Source of the DNA: JBOFCS01 sp051646185
GTDB taxonomy: Bacteria; Actinomycetota; Actinomycetes; Mycobacteriales; Mycobacteriaceae
NCBI GenBank assembly: GCA_051646185.1
Contig: JBOFCS010000064.1
Location: forward strand, 1 to 21,503
Reading direction: 5' to 3'
DNA: 21,503 nt
Position numbers and translations under genes: made by a program. The notes below the pieces were generated by a model, which saw only the letters and a program-made list of their open reading frames with translations, did not search any database and had not been told where the DNA came from. Position 1 is the first letter of the stretch; every line of letters starts with the position of its first letter. Shown here in pieces: positions 6,886 to 14,119 of the stretch.

Positions 6886-8439
6886 ATGCCGGTACCTACA
6901 GCTGAAACCTTTGCCCGTCTTGGTCGGTTAGTCGCCATCGAGGATGCTCAGAAGCGAGCTAGTCGCCCTATCGTCGAGGCGTTTACTGGCAAAGAGTTGG
7001 CAAGCATTCCGGTGGGAACAGCTGGGGATGTTCTAAAGGCAGTCGAGAGTGCGCGAGCCGCTCAGGTTGAGTGGGCAGCCCGTTCGCCTAAACAACGGTC
7101 TAAGGTCCTTTTTGCCTATCACGATCTAGTGCTTAAACACTTTGATAGCTTGGTTGATGTCATTCAAGCGGAAAATGGCAAAGCTCGGCAGTATGCCCGT
7201 GAAGAGGTCCTTGATGTTGCCATGACTTCGCGTTATTATGCCCGCAAAGCCCCCAAATTATTAGCACCACAATCTGGGGCCGGAATGATGCCGATAGTGA
7301 CAAAGGTAGAAGTTCGACACCAACCTAAAGGTGTTATTGGAGTTATTTCACCATGGAATTATCCCATGACCTTAGCGGTATCAGATGCTCTTGCCGCTCT
7401 TGCCGCCGGTAATGCCGTGGTGATTAAGCCAGATAGTCAAACTCCTTACAGTGCTCTTGCAGCGATCGAACTGCTTTATCAAGCGGGCTTGCCGAAAGAT
7501 TTATTTGCCGTAGTCCCAGGTCCTGGTTCTGTGGTTGGTACCGCAATTATGGATAGCACTGATTATGTGATGTTTACTGGCTCTACTGCCACCGGCAGGT
7601 TACTCGCCGAGCATGCAGGCCGCCGGTTGATCGGCTTTTCCGCTGAGCTTGGTGGGAAGAATCCGATGATTGTTACTGCCGGTGTTGATATTAAGAAGAC
7701 CGTTGAAGGTGCTGCTCGTGCCTGTTTTTCAAACTCAGGTCAACTATGTATTTCAGTGGAACGTATCTATGTTGAGAAGTCAATTGCCCCGCAGTTCACG
7801 GCAGCTTTTGTTGACTTAGTAAAAAATATGAAGCTTTCTGGTGCCTACGAATTAGGTTATGATATGGGATCTTTGGCTTCAGAGGCTCAGGTTAAGACGA
7901 TTGATGAGCATGTTCAGGATGCGGTAGCGAAGGGTGCAACAGTGCTAGCTGGAGGCAAAGCCCGCCCAGACCTTGGCCCTAATTTTTATGAGCCTACAGT
8001 GCTCACCGGGGTGACCGAGGAAATGTTGTGCTGCAGGAACGAGACCTTTGGCCCACTGGTTTCTATCTATGAAATCGATAATGTCGAAGAGGCAATAGCC
8101 AAGGCAAACGATACTGAGTACGGGCTTAACGCCAGTATCTGGGCTGCATCGCCTGCTCAAGGTCGTCAGATTGCTGCACAGGTGCGTGCAGGTACGGTGA
8201 ACGTAAACGAAGGCTATGCGGCGGCCTGGGGAAGCACCGATGTCCCGATGGGCGGAATGGGAGCCTCTGGTGTGGGGCGAAGACATGGTGCTGAAGGGTT
8301 ATTGAAATACACCGAGTCACAGTCGATTGCCACCCAGCGCTTTATCCCACTTGGTGGACCAGCGTGGTTGCCGAAGAAATTCTTTATAAAGTTATTGCCA
8401 GCACTTGTTGGGTCACTGAAATACTGGCCGGGGCGTTAA
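6886..8439 (+). CDS. gabD2: Succinate-semialdehyde dehydrogenase, GabD2 type
   Basis: The 517-residue product belongs to the NAD(P)-dependent aldehyde dehydrogenase superfamily, and its sequence closely follows M. tuberculosis GabD2 (Rv1731, 518 residues). Shared segments are SPWNYPM (155-161), KPDSQTPY (181-188), FTGSTATG (230-237), ELGGKNP (254-260) with general-base Glu254, and FSNSGQLCIS with nucleophile Cys288. The C-terminus has PMGGMGASGVGRRHG and LKYTESQSIATQR. The reaction would be oxidation of succinic semialdehyde to succinate, feeding the TCA cycle from GABA or 2-oxoglutarate; related substrates are possible. I chose ATG 6886 because AGGAG lies 6 nt upstream and because the mature start MPVPTAE matches the family. 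An earlier ATG at 6832 with a GAGGGGG site would add 18 residues. The gene is monocistronic between two strong terminators. Confidence 0.88.
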   Translation: MPVPTAETFARLGRLVAIEDAQKRASRPIVEAFTGKELASIPVGTAGDVLKAVESARAAQVEWAARSPKQRSKVLFAYHDLVLKHFDSLVDVIQAENGKARQYAREEVLDVAMTSRYYARKAPKLLAPQSGAGMMPIVTKVEVRHQPKGVIGVISPWNYPMTLAVSDALAALAAGNAVVIKPDSQTPYSALAAIELLYQAGLPKDLFAVVPGPGSVVGTAIMDSTDYVMFTGSTATGRLLAEHAGRRLIGFSAELGGKNPMIVTAGVDIKKTVEGAARACFSNSGQLCISVERIYVEKSIAPQFTAAFVDLVKNMKLSGAYELGYDMGSLASEAQVKTIDEHVQDAVAKGATVLAGGKARPDLGPNFYEPTVLTGVTEEMLCCRNETFGPLVSIYEIDNVEEAIAKANDTEYGLNASIWAASPAQGRQIAAQVRAGTVNVNEGYAAAWGSTDVPMGGMGASGVGRRHGAEGLLKYTESQSIATQRFIPLGGPAWLPKKFFIKLLPALVGSLKYWPGR

Positions 8440-8444
8440 TGATC

Positions 8445-8487
8445 TAGCAGTGGGTGGGTCCATGATGCAGAGACCCACCCACTGCTA
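8445..8487. terminator. Bidirectional terminator between convergent genes
   Basis: A 16-bp perfect stem pairs 8445-8460 with 8472-8487 around an 11-nt loop. It starts 5 nt after the gabD2 stop and directly abuts the stop codon of the facing gene at 8488, so it can serve both. T-runs are short on both sides, but the GC-rich stem is very stable. Confidence 0.75.
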
Positions 8488-8901
8488 TTAGGTATCAGAT
8501 TTTTTATTGCGACACTTATTTTTTGATCGCTTGCGGAGTAAGAGAAGTAGAGTTAAAGCCGCGATTACACCACCAATTAATCGAGGATCTGGACCAGAAT
8601 TTTGTGCAGTCGCAGGGGGCGCAACTGGCTTAGCTGATGGTGTTGGTTCCGGCTGAGTTTTAACTGCAACCGGAGTGGGGGTCTGTTGTATAGGATTTCC
8701 TGTGGGGGTATCGCTTGGCGGTGAGGTTTTTGGTTTATCAGCAGCGGGTACCGGAGCTTTTTTTGTCACAGGTTGTGAACTTTGGGCCTTTGCGGCCGTT
8801 TTTTTGGATGCGGGCTTGGGCGGGCTAGGTTTGGGCGTTGATGCTTTGGCGGCTGGTTTTGCCGAGGTTGTCTTTTCTGGTGTGTCGTTGGGATCTGCCA
8901 T
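8488..8901 (-). CDS. Lys/Pro/Ala-rich tail-anchored protein, Rv3852 ('Hns')-like
   Basis: The 137-residue protein has a long low-complexity N-terminal part (about 1-104) rich in Lys, Pro, Ala, Ser and Thr with PKPSPPKPASKK-type runs. One membrane helix follows (about 107-122, GGVIAALTLLLLL), then a short very basic tail. This architecture, and an N-terminus reading MADPNDTPE, matches M. tuberculosis Rv3852, a membrane-associated Lys/Ala/Pro-rich protein once called H-NS-like; its role in nucleoid organisation has been disputed. ATG 8901 was chosen because GAGGAG lies about 7 nt upstream; a longer frame from 8952 lacks this support. The gene lies between homologues of EspR and RraA, the same context as Rv3852. 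Because such sequences diverge fast, the assignment rests on architecture and position. Confidence 0.65.
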   Translation of the reverse strand: MADPNDTPEKTTSAKPAAKASTPKPSPPKPASKKTAAKAQSSQPVTKKAPVPAADKPKTSPPSDTPTGNPIQQTPTPVAVKTQPEPTPSAKPVAPPATAQNSGPDPRLIGGVIAALTLLLLLRKRSKNKCRNKKSDT

Positions 8902-8971
8902 GGAGCTGCTCCTCTGGATGAGACAAGTGGATAACGTACTTCCATAATGCACTCAATAGCGTAAGTCTGCC

Positions 8972-8987
8972 TCGACGGTACCGTCGA
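8972..8987. promoter_or_regulatory. 16-bp perfect palindrome between two minus-strand genes
   Basis: TCGACGGTACCGTCGA is perfectly symmetric. It lies in the gap between the oxidoreductase stop (9009) and the Rv3852-like start (8901). With no loop and no T-run it is a better operator than terminator. A looser pair, ACTCAA (8951-8956) and TTGAGT (8995-9000), flanks it but has a different centre. Confidence 0.3.
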
Positions 8988-9008
8988 CACTTCGTTGAGT
9001 AGGTATTG

Positions 9009-10703
9009 TCAGGCGTGGCTGCTGAGCTTTTTGGCTGTTTCGAGAGGATCTTGGGAGCTTGGATTTTTGAGGAATCGACCTGATCCAACAAGATATCGGC
9101 CCTGGGAGAACTGTTGAAAAAGGTTTCTCCCCAGGATTGCACTTGCGGTATAGGCGCCACTTAGTAAAACCCCTTCGGTAGTGGGTCCTGGTTTGCAACT
9201 TGCTCCGGCAAGATAAAGACCGTTAATTTCAGTGCTAGGCCCGGGACGAAAAGCTCCAAATTGGCTGAGAGACATCTCTATTCCATAAGCAGAACCAAGA
9301 GTGGATTGAGTGAAACGTTCTTGAGTTAGTGGCGTGGCTGCTTCTCGATGCACAACTTTATTTGCCAGTCCAGGGAAAGCAGTATCAGCTCTGGCAATCA
9401 TGATGTCAGTCAAGGCTTCTTTAACATTCTGGTAAACCGGGTTAGTCCGGTATTCGCCTGTTCGCCACGATTCCTCATGTGCTTGCCACAAAGGGTAGTC
9501 CGTCGGTATAGGCAACATAACTTCTAGTGAGCTACTTCCGGAGGGCGAGTAGCGGGTATTTTCTGGATCCTTCATATCGGAGCAGTGCACATAGGCAGGT
9601 AGGTGTGGGGTAACCCTTTCAAGCCATTTTTCCGAGGTGTCGGTTGCCGGGTTGTATGCTGCGAGTTTTTCAAGGCTATCCAAGGTCTCCCAGGTGGGGA
9701 TTACAAAGTGATCCTGATTGTTACGAGTCGCAGCAAGATCCATCTTAACCCCCAAAAAAGCATTAAAAAATGCCGAAGACATTCGATACTTGTTAACTCT
9801 TTTGATGGTGGAGCTACGGATATGCTCTGAATCAATAAGTGAATTGTATGTTTTCTTAATATCAGCTGTTGAAATGATAATCGGGGCACGAAACGTCTGA
9901 CCACCTTCAATGACTACTCCAGCTGCCGTGCGATGTTCGATAATAATTTTTTCGACTGCAGCGTTTGTGAGAATCTCTCCACCAAAATGTGCGATAACAT
10001 CGGCAAGATTGGTTGAAAGTACTTGTCCACCTCCGCTCGGAAACCATGCTCCACCGGTCATAAAAAGGTGCCAGAAGGAAGCAAATGCTGCAAAGGGTAG
10101 TCGAGATGGTGGCACATTAAGACTGCCGCAGGGGGACACCCCTAGAAGCGTTTGAAGCTGTGGGCTTAGCCCAAAAGTTTTTAGTGCAGTGGTTGTTGAT
10201 AGTGCCATCAAGGGGGCAGTGTATCCAGAATGTAAAGCAGCGGAAGTCATTCCAGCAAAACTTGCGGAGCTTGGACCACGGTCGACTGCAGCTCCCATTT
10301 TCTTGCAAACTGCAATAAGCCGACGGATTTTTTTGCTCTCCGAAGGGAAGCTATCGATGAGTCTGGCTTCAAATTTTTCCCAGCCTACAGGCAAGGAGAA
10401 CTCAAGGTCGGGTAGTAGGTAACGTTCGTAGCCCTCTGGGTCCATAGGAAGAAAGTCGATTCGGTCGGCAAGTCCTAATCCGCGTAAGATTGTGGGCATT
10501 GCGCCATTTGGTCCACAATCAGCGAGATGATGAACGCCTACTTGCCATTCCCATTGGCCTTTACGACGAAAAACGTGAGTACTTCCTCCAATTACACTGT
10601 ATTGCTCAAGAACTAATACTTTTTTACCTTCAGCCGCGAGACAGGCGGCAGTGGTGAGCCCGGCCAGTCCAGCGCCAATGACTATGGCATCAAAGTTTTT
10701 CAT
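9009..10703 (-). CDS. FAD-dependent oxidoreductase of the phytoene desaturase/CrtISO-RetSat type
   Basis: The 564-residue product opens with a dinucleotide-binding fold: GAGLAG (10-15), then AACLAAEGKKVLVLEQ ending in the ribose-binding Glu, and IGGSTHVFRRKG. Near the C-terminus is the second FAD motif, INGLYLAGASCKPG and PTTEGVLLSGAYTA. This layout is that of phytoene desaturases, carotenoid isomerases and retinol saturases, which oxidise, reduce or isomerise long polyene or isoprenoid chains. No phytoene synthase or other carotenoid gene is in the window, so the substrate may be another lipid. The start ATG 10703 has AAGGA 6 nt upstream and puts the FAD motif at the right distance; a 43-residue longer frame lacks a ribosome binding site. 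The gene is divergent from the P450-SDR-esterase group, with operator-like palindromes between, suggesting co-regulation. Confidence 0.8.
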   Translation of the reverse strand: MKNFDAIVIGAGLAGLTTAACLAAEGKKVLVLEQYSVIGGSTHVFRRKGQWEWQVGVHHLADCGPNGAMPTILRGLGLADRIDFLPMDPEGYERYLLPDLEFSLPVGWEKFEARLIDSFPSESKKIRRLIAVCKKMGAAVDRGPSSASFAGMTSAALHSGYTAPLMALSTTTALKTFGLSPQLQTLLGVSPCGSLNVPPSRLPFAAFASFWHLFMTGGAWFPSGGGQVLSTNLADVIAHFGGEILTNAAVEKIIIEHRTAAGVVIEGGQTFRAPIIISTADIKKTYNSLIDSEHIRSSTIKRVNKYRMSSAFFNAFLGVKMDLAATRNNQDHFVIPTWETLDSLEKLAAYNPATDTSEKWLERVTPHLPAYVHCSDMKDPENTRYSPSGSSSLEVMLPIPTDYPLWQAHEESWRTGEYRTNPVYQNVKEALTDIMIARADTAFPGLANKVVHREAATPLTQERFTQSTLGSAYGIEMSLSQFGAFRPGPSTEINGLYLAGASCKPGPTTEGVLLSGAYTASAILGRNLFQQFSQGRYLVGSGRFLKNPSSQDPLETAKKLSSHA

Positions 10704-10773
10704 CTTCGTCCTTCTAGTTTTGGTAAGGCTGGATCTGTTATGCACAGTTGAGGTTTCTATGTTGAGTAGCATA

Positions 10774-10788
10774 TAACGTGAAACGTTA
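10774..10788. promoter_or_regulatory. Operator-like inverted repeat in the divergent promoter region
   Basis: TAACGT-GAA-ACGTTA is a perfect 6-3-6 inverted repeat. It lies 71-85 bp upstream of the oxidoreductase start, close to where a -35 region would be for a minus-strand promoter. TetR-family dimers use sites of about this size, but no TetR gene is present here. Confidence 0.4.
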
Positions 10789-10811
10789 CTTCGGGTGATT
10801 TCGAAAATCTT

Positions 10812-10887
10812 TCTGTTGACAGATCCGGTCATGTGGCCCAGACTATTTTTATCTGACAGAACCTACTGTCAGATAAAAATAGTCTGG
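10812..10887. repeat. 22-bp perfect inverted repeat with a related nearby palindrome
   Basis: The arms 10838-10859 and 10866-10887 are exactly complementary over 22 bp, with a 6-nt loop (AACCTA). The inner half-sites are TCTGACAG and CTGTCAGA. A separate small palindrome, TCTGTTGACAGA (10812-10823), carries nearly the same half-site about 26 bp away. The right arm ends inside the GGAGG ribosome binding site (10886-10890) of the P450 remnant, so in RNA the hairpin would block that site. It could be a cluster of repressor sites, a translational switch or a leftover element end. No second copy of the arm was noticed elsewhere in the window. Confidence 0.7.
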
Positions 10888-10897
10888 AGGCTCAAAA

Positions 10898-11601
10898 GTG
10901 TCAAAGTTTTGGCTATACCTACCAGGAGAAGTGGGTTTAGTGCAGTCCCTGGCCGATAGGGACGTCCGATACTTGGAGCATCGCTCGAGTATTTTCGTGA
11001 TCCGCTAGGAATAATGGAGAACCAATGGCATCGATCAGTTATGATGCAAGTACCTTGGTCAGCATCAGGAGTGGCAATACCGTTGCGGAAAAAAGTCTTT
11101 GGATGCAGCAACAGCATCACCGAATCTTGAAGAGCTGGAGAAGCTTAGCGATGTAGATTTAGCGATGAAAGAATGCCTACGTCTTCTTCCGCCGCTCCCC
11201 ATAGTTCCACGGATCGCAATACAAGGTGCAAGTTTACTTGGATACTTTGCCCCAGGGGATCGTATGTTACTGCAAAACCCTACTTTACGTATCACCAAAA
11301 GAAATATTTGCCTGATCCTGAAAAATTTGACCCGGAACGTTTTGCCGCAGATCGATGTGAAGAGAAGGACCATCGCTATGTCTGGGAGCTTTTTGGGGGT
11401 GGGGTACATAAATATTTGGGTTTGAATTTTGTCGGTATGGAAGTTAAGTCAATTATGCATCACGCTCTGCTGGGTTACCAATGGAGTGTTGATTCACCGT
11501 ACGTACCCCCACTAAATTTTCATTCTTTGTCGTATCCAACTGATGGTTTACCTGTAAATTTTCAATTACTCAGAACGGAGTCGGATGTCTTTTCAGCATA
11601 A
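10898..11601 (+). pseudogene. Decayed cytochrome P450 (CYP136/CYP51-like C-terminus)
   Basis: Three pieces of a P450 remain. The first is a GTG start at 10898 with a perfect GGAGG site, giving 36 codons with LYLPGEVG, ended by TAG 11006-11008. The second, about 11099-11265 in the same phase, contains helix K with the ExxR motif (MKECLRLLPPLP). The third, from about 11265 to TAA 11599-11601 in another phase, contains LPDPEKFDPERF and the heme-binding loop FGGGVHKYLG. A functional P450 has Cys where this loop has Tyr (TAT for TGT), so the thiolate ligand is gone. About 300 residues of the middle are deleted, and a frameshift lies near 11255-11275 beside a GGGG run. The ending (YQWSV..., DGLPV) resembles mycobacterial CYP136-type enzymes, which in M. 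tuberculosis also neighbour an SDR (Rv3057c). The 3' end overlaps the next gene's start. Confidence 0.9.
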
Positions 11602-12424
11602 AACCTTTAATCTTGATGGTGCTGTGGTTGTTATAACCGGAGGCGCTAGAGGCATTGGTAAAGCGACTGCAGCGCTTTTCCGTGACTGTGGGGCCAGGGT
11701 GTTAATTGGAGATATTGATCTTGAATTAACTCAGAAAACTGCCGAGGAACTCGGTGATGGAGTACTAGCCGGAGTGGTTAATATCGCTGATATAGATTCA
11801 TTTTGTGCTTTTATAAAATATGCCGAAAAGCACTTAGGGCCCGTTGATGTACTCGTTAATAACGCTGGGATTATGCCTTTGGCGGATTTGGTAGATGAAA
11901 CTTATGCAACCACTCAGCGAATTATTGATGTGAATCTACACGGAGTTATTTCCGGTACAAAGTTGGTTATTCCCAGTATGATTCAGCGTAAGCATGGGCA
12001 TATTATCAATGTTGCTTCTGCTGTTGGACGGGTAGCAGTCGCAGGTGGGGCCACTTATAGTGCCAGTAAGTATGCAGTAGTGGGTTTTTCGGAAGCAATG
12101 CGGTCTGAATTAGCGCCAAGTAATGTACAAGTTTCGTGCGTTTTACCCACTGTTGTCGCCACTGAACTTTCAGCCGGAGTCGGTGTAGTCCGCGGATCAA
12201 AGCCAGTTAGTGCGGAGCAGGTTGCCGCTACTATAGTCAGAGTTGCTGCAACACCTCGGTTAGAGACATGGGTGCCCCGGCGCGCTAAAGCGATATACCA
12301 GGTGGCATCAGTTTTGCCACGAGGTTTTCGCGATTGGATTAGCAACATAATGGGCGCGAGTAGCGCTTTATCGCACCCGAATGTACAGGCCAGAGCAGCT
12401 TATGAGCAGCGAGTTAAACAGTAG
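11585..12424 (+). CDS. Short-chain dehydrogenase/reductase (classical SDR)
   Basis: The 279-residue protein has all classical SDR landmarks: cofactor loop TGGARGIG (18-25), Asp43 at the end of the second strand (which favours NAD(H) over NADP(H)), NNAG (92-95), catalytic Ser145 in NVASAVG, Tyr158 and Lys162 in YSASK. The C-terminal 60 residues extend past the core, ending in a basic, hydrophobic segment (VLPRGFRDWISNIMG) seen in membrane-associated mycobacterial SDRs such as Rv3057c. It would oxidise or reduce a hydroxyl or keto group on a lipid-like substrate. The ATG lies inside the last codons of the P450 remnant, with GGAG close upstream, so the two were one operon; the SDR has kept its frame although the P450 has died. 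The substrate is unknown. Confidence 0.88.
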   Translation: MSFQHKTFNLDGAVVVITGGARGIGKATAALFRDCGARVLIGDIDLELTQKTAEELGDGVLAGVVNIADIDSFCAFIKYAEKHLGPVDVLVNNAGIMPLADLVDETYATTQRIIDVNLHGVISGTKLVIPSMIQRKHGHIINVASAVGRVAVAGGATYSASKYAVVGFSEAMRSELAPSNVQVSCVLPTVVATELSAGVGVVRGSKPVSAEQVAATIVRVAATPRLETWVPRRAKAIYQVASVLPRGFRDWISNIMGASSALSHPNVQARAAYEQRVKQ

Positions 12425-12567
12425 TCCCGATCCTCCTCAAGGTTGTTTTCAGAGGTGGACTTGGGTGGGCGGGTAAGAGAGGCTACTGTGTCCCACAACA
12501 CAAAAGTCTACTAGTGCTGACCCGATTAAAGGTTGGCGCTTGCAAAGTGCGGTGGAGGTTAGAAGCT

Positions 12568-13593
12568 ATGTCAGAGTTTGTGCCAGCAACATCTCGCAAT
12601 GAGGGCAGTGAGCAGCCCGGCGAAAACCGGCTAAGCCTACTGGAGGCCGTGCAATCTTTACCGATTGTTGATTTCCCACAAACCAAGATGGGTCGGCGGG
12701 TTGAAAGTTTTTTCTCGCATGTCATTCGTCCAGTAGCGAATCAGGCAAAAGTAAAAGGCTGGCAATTAAAGCTAATTCGACGTTTAGTTGATGCGATTTC
12801 TGGACCAGTGCGACAAGGGGTTGGGTCGGCTCAGAAGTTTTTAGGTGGCGTCCCAACCTTGATGTTAACTCCGCATGGGGCGGAGGCTGGCGGAGGAGTT
12901 ATCCTTTATTTGCACGGTGGTGGTTATGTATTCGGATCACCAAAATCGCATAGAGGATTAGTGTCAGCTTTAGCGCGCTATGCTGGTATACCTGCGGCAG
13001 TAATTGACTATCGACTTGCACCTGAAAACCCTTTTCCAGCTGCAATTGACGATGCTTTTGCAGCTTACTGTGCACTTCTTGATTCTGGGATACCAGCTAA
13101 TCGTATTGTGATAGCCGGGGATTCAGCGGGAGGTCATCTTGCCGCTTCATTACTCGCAACAATTGATGTAAGGGACAAACCACAACCTGCTGCGGCTTTT
13201 TTGCTTTCACCCGTAGTTGATTGGAGCTGTTCACCGATGATGACAATAGATAACGCCGAGCGGGACCCTTTCCTAGCCCCTGTTTACGCGCAGAAATGCA
13301 CCCAAGCCTACATTGCTCAAACGCCGCTGTCCCATCCACAAATTGATATCCTGGCTGCTGATAAATCACAGTGGCCACCGATATTGTTGCAGGTTGGTGG
13401 CACGGAAGCATTACGTGCTGATGCTTATCTATTTTCTCGATCGTTTCCTGATGGTAATTCGGATTGCAGGATTGAAGTATGGCCAGGTCAGGTGCACGTT
13501 TTTCAGTCTTTTGGGTTCCTTCCAGAAGGGCGTGCTGCGCTCAAAAAAGCAGCTGAATTTATAAGAAACGAATTAGCTCACAAGCACCTCTAA
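12568..13593 (+). CDS. Alpha/beta-hydrolase, hormone-sensitive-lipase family esterase
   Basis: The 341-residue product carries the oxyanion motif HGGG (116-119), the HSL-family block YRLAPENPFPAAIDD (148-162), nucleophile elbow GDSAGG with Ser186, the acid residue in the GGTEALRAD segment (Asp284 most likely), and His310 in GQVHVFQ. All three catalytic positions are intact, in contrast to the secreted lipase-fold protein at 3851. There is no signal peptide, so it acts in the cytoplasm or at the inner membrane face on short to medium acyl esters. ATG 12568 is preceded by GGAGG (12554-12558) at 9 nt. It follows the SDR by 143 nt on the same strand, enough room for its own promoter. M. tuberculosis has many paralogues of this type (Lip proteins), so no specific name is given. 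Confidence 0.88.
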   Translation: MSEFVPATSRNEGSEQPGENRLSLLEAVQSLPIVDFPQTKMGRRVESFFSHVIRPVANQAKVKGWQLKLIRRLVDAISGPVRQGVGSAQKFLGGVPTLMLTPHGAEAGGGVILYLHGGGYVFGSPKSHRGLVSALARYAGIPAAVIDYRLAPENPFPAAIDDAFAAYCALLDSGIPANRIVIAGDSAGGHLAASLLATIDVRDKPQPAAAFLLSPVVDWSCSPMMTIDNAERDPFLAPVYAQKCTQAYIAQTPLSHPQIDILAADKSQWPPILLQVGGTEALRADAYLFSRSFPDGNSDCRIEVWPGQVHVFQSFGFLPEGRAALKKAAEFIRNELAHKHL

Positions 13594-13669
13594 GCTATTT
13601 TCTGCTATTCGTTGGGGCTCATTTGGCGTGGCTTCAGGGATTCTCATGTGTGCCCGCTAGTGTCCAGGT

Positions 13670-14119
13670 ATGGATTCGGTGAGTGTGTATATCGGGGTCG
13701 GCATTGAGCAAGTATGGGAAGAAATAACTGATATTGACGGGATGGGAAGTTTGAGTCCAGAAAACACTGGTGGCTACTGGATTTCTGGTTCAGCTGAAGC
13801 TATCGGATCGGTTTTTAAAGGGAGCAATAAGCATGGTCTGATCCGTTGGAGCACCACCTGCACAGTAGTTGGGTCAGAGTCGCCGCGCTATTTCTCTTTT
13901 GAAGTTGCAGAGTCACAAACAAGGTGGACCTATTTTCTGGAGTCACAGGAAAAAGGCACGCTAGTCACGGAAACCAGAGAGAAGCTCGGAGATACTGCTT
14001 GGCATGTCAGACTTATTAACAGGCTAGGCCTCATTGGACGTAACCGCGATGAACTAATGGTATCGGGTATGCACGCCACCTTGGCTGCACTGAAATCAAA
14101 GCTTGAACCTAGCCGGTAG
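13670..14119 (+). CDS. SRPBCC-family protein (polyketide cyclase/START-like fold)
   Basis: The 149-residue product begins SVSVYIGVGIEQVWEEITDI, then SPE and W...G, the usual opening of the SRPBCC fold in which a helix-grip cavity binds a hydrophobic ligand. The middle contains alternating strands (FSFEVAESQTRWTYFLE) and the C-terminus is a long helix ending ATLAALKSKLE. Members of the family bind, transport or modify lipids and aromatic polyketides; no catalytic residue can be assigned. The only Shine-Dalgarno-like bases (AGG) are too close to ATG 13670, so translation may be weak. It follows the esterase by 76 nt and probably ends the plus-strand metabolic group. Its last 11 nt overlap the 3' end of the facing copD gene. 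Confidence 0.72.
   Translation: MDSVSVYIGVGIEQVWEEITDIDGMGSLSPENTGGYWISGSAEAIGSVFKGSNKHGLIRWSTTCTVVGSESPRYFSFEVAESQTRWTYFLESQEKGTLVTETREKLGDTAWHVRLINRLGLIGRNRDELMVSGMHATLAALKSKLEPSR

Noticed and set aside
7945..8286. 113-aa minus-strand frame inside gabD2
   Set aside because: It lies entirely opposite a well-conserved part of the dehydrogenase and has no recognisable product or ribosome binding site.
10704..10832. Longer N-terminus for the FAD oxidoreductase
   Set aside because: The added residues precede the FAD motif without similarity, have no ribosome binding site, and run over the operator-like dyad at 10774-10788.
10838..10887. Terminal repeats of an insertion sequence
   Set aside because: The two arms are only 6 nt apart with no transposase gene or target duplication, so it is a hairpin or operator, not a pair of element ends.
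11099..11425. Stand-alone 108-aa gene
   Set aside because: Its content is the helix K region of a P450, and the other P450 parts continue in another frame; it is a fragment of the pseudogene.
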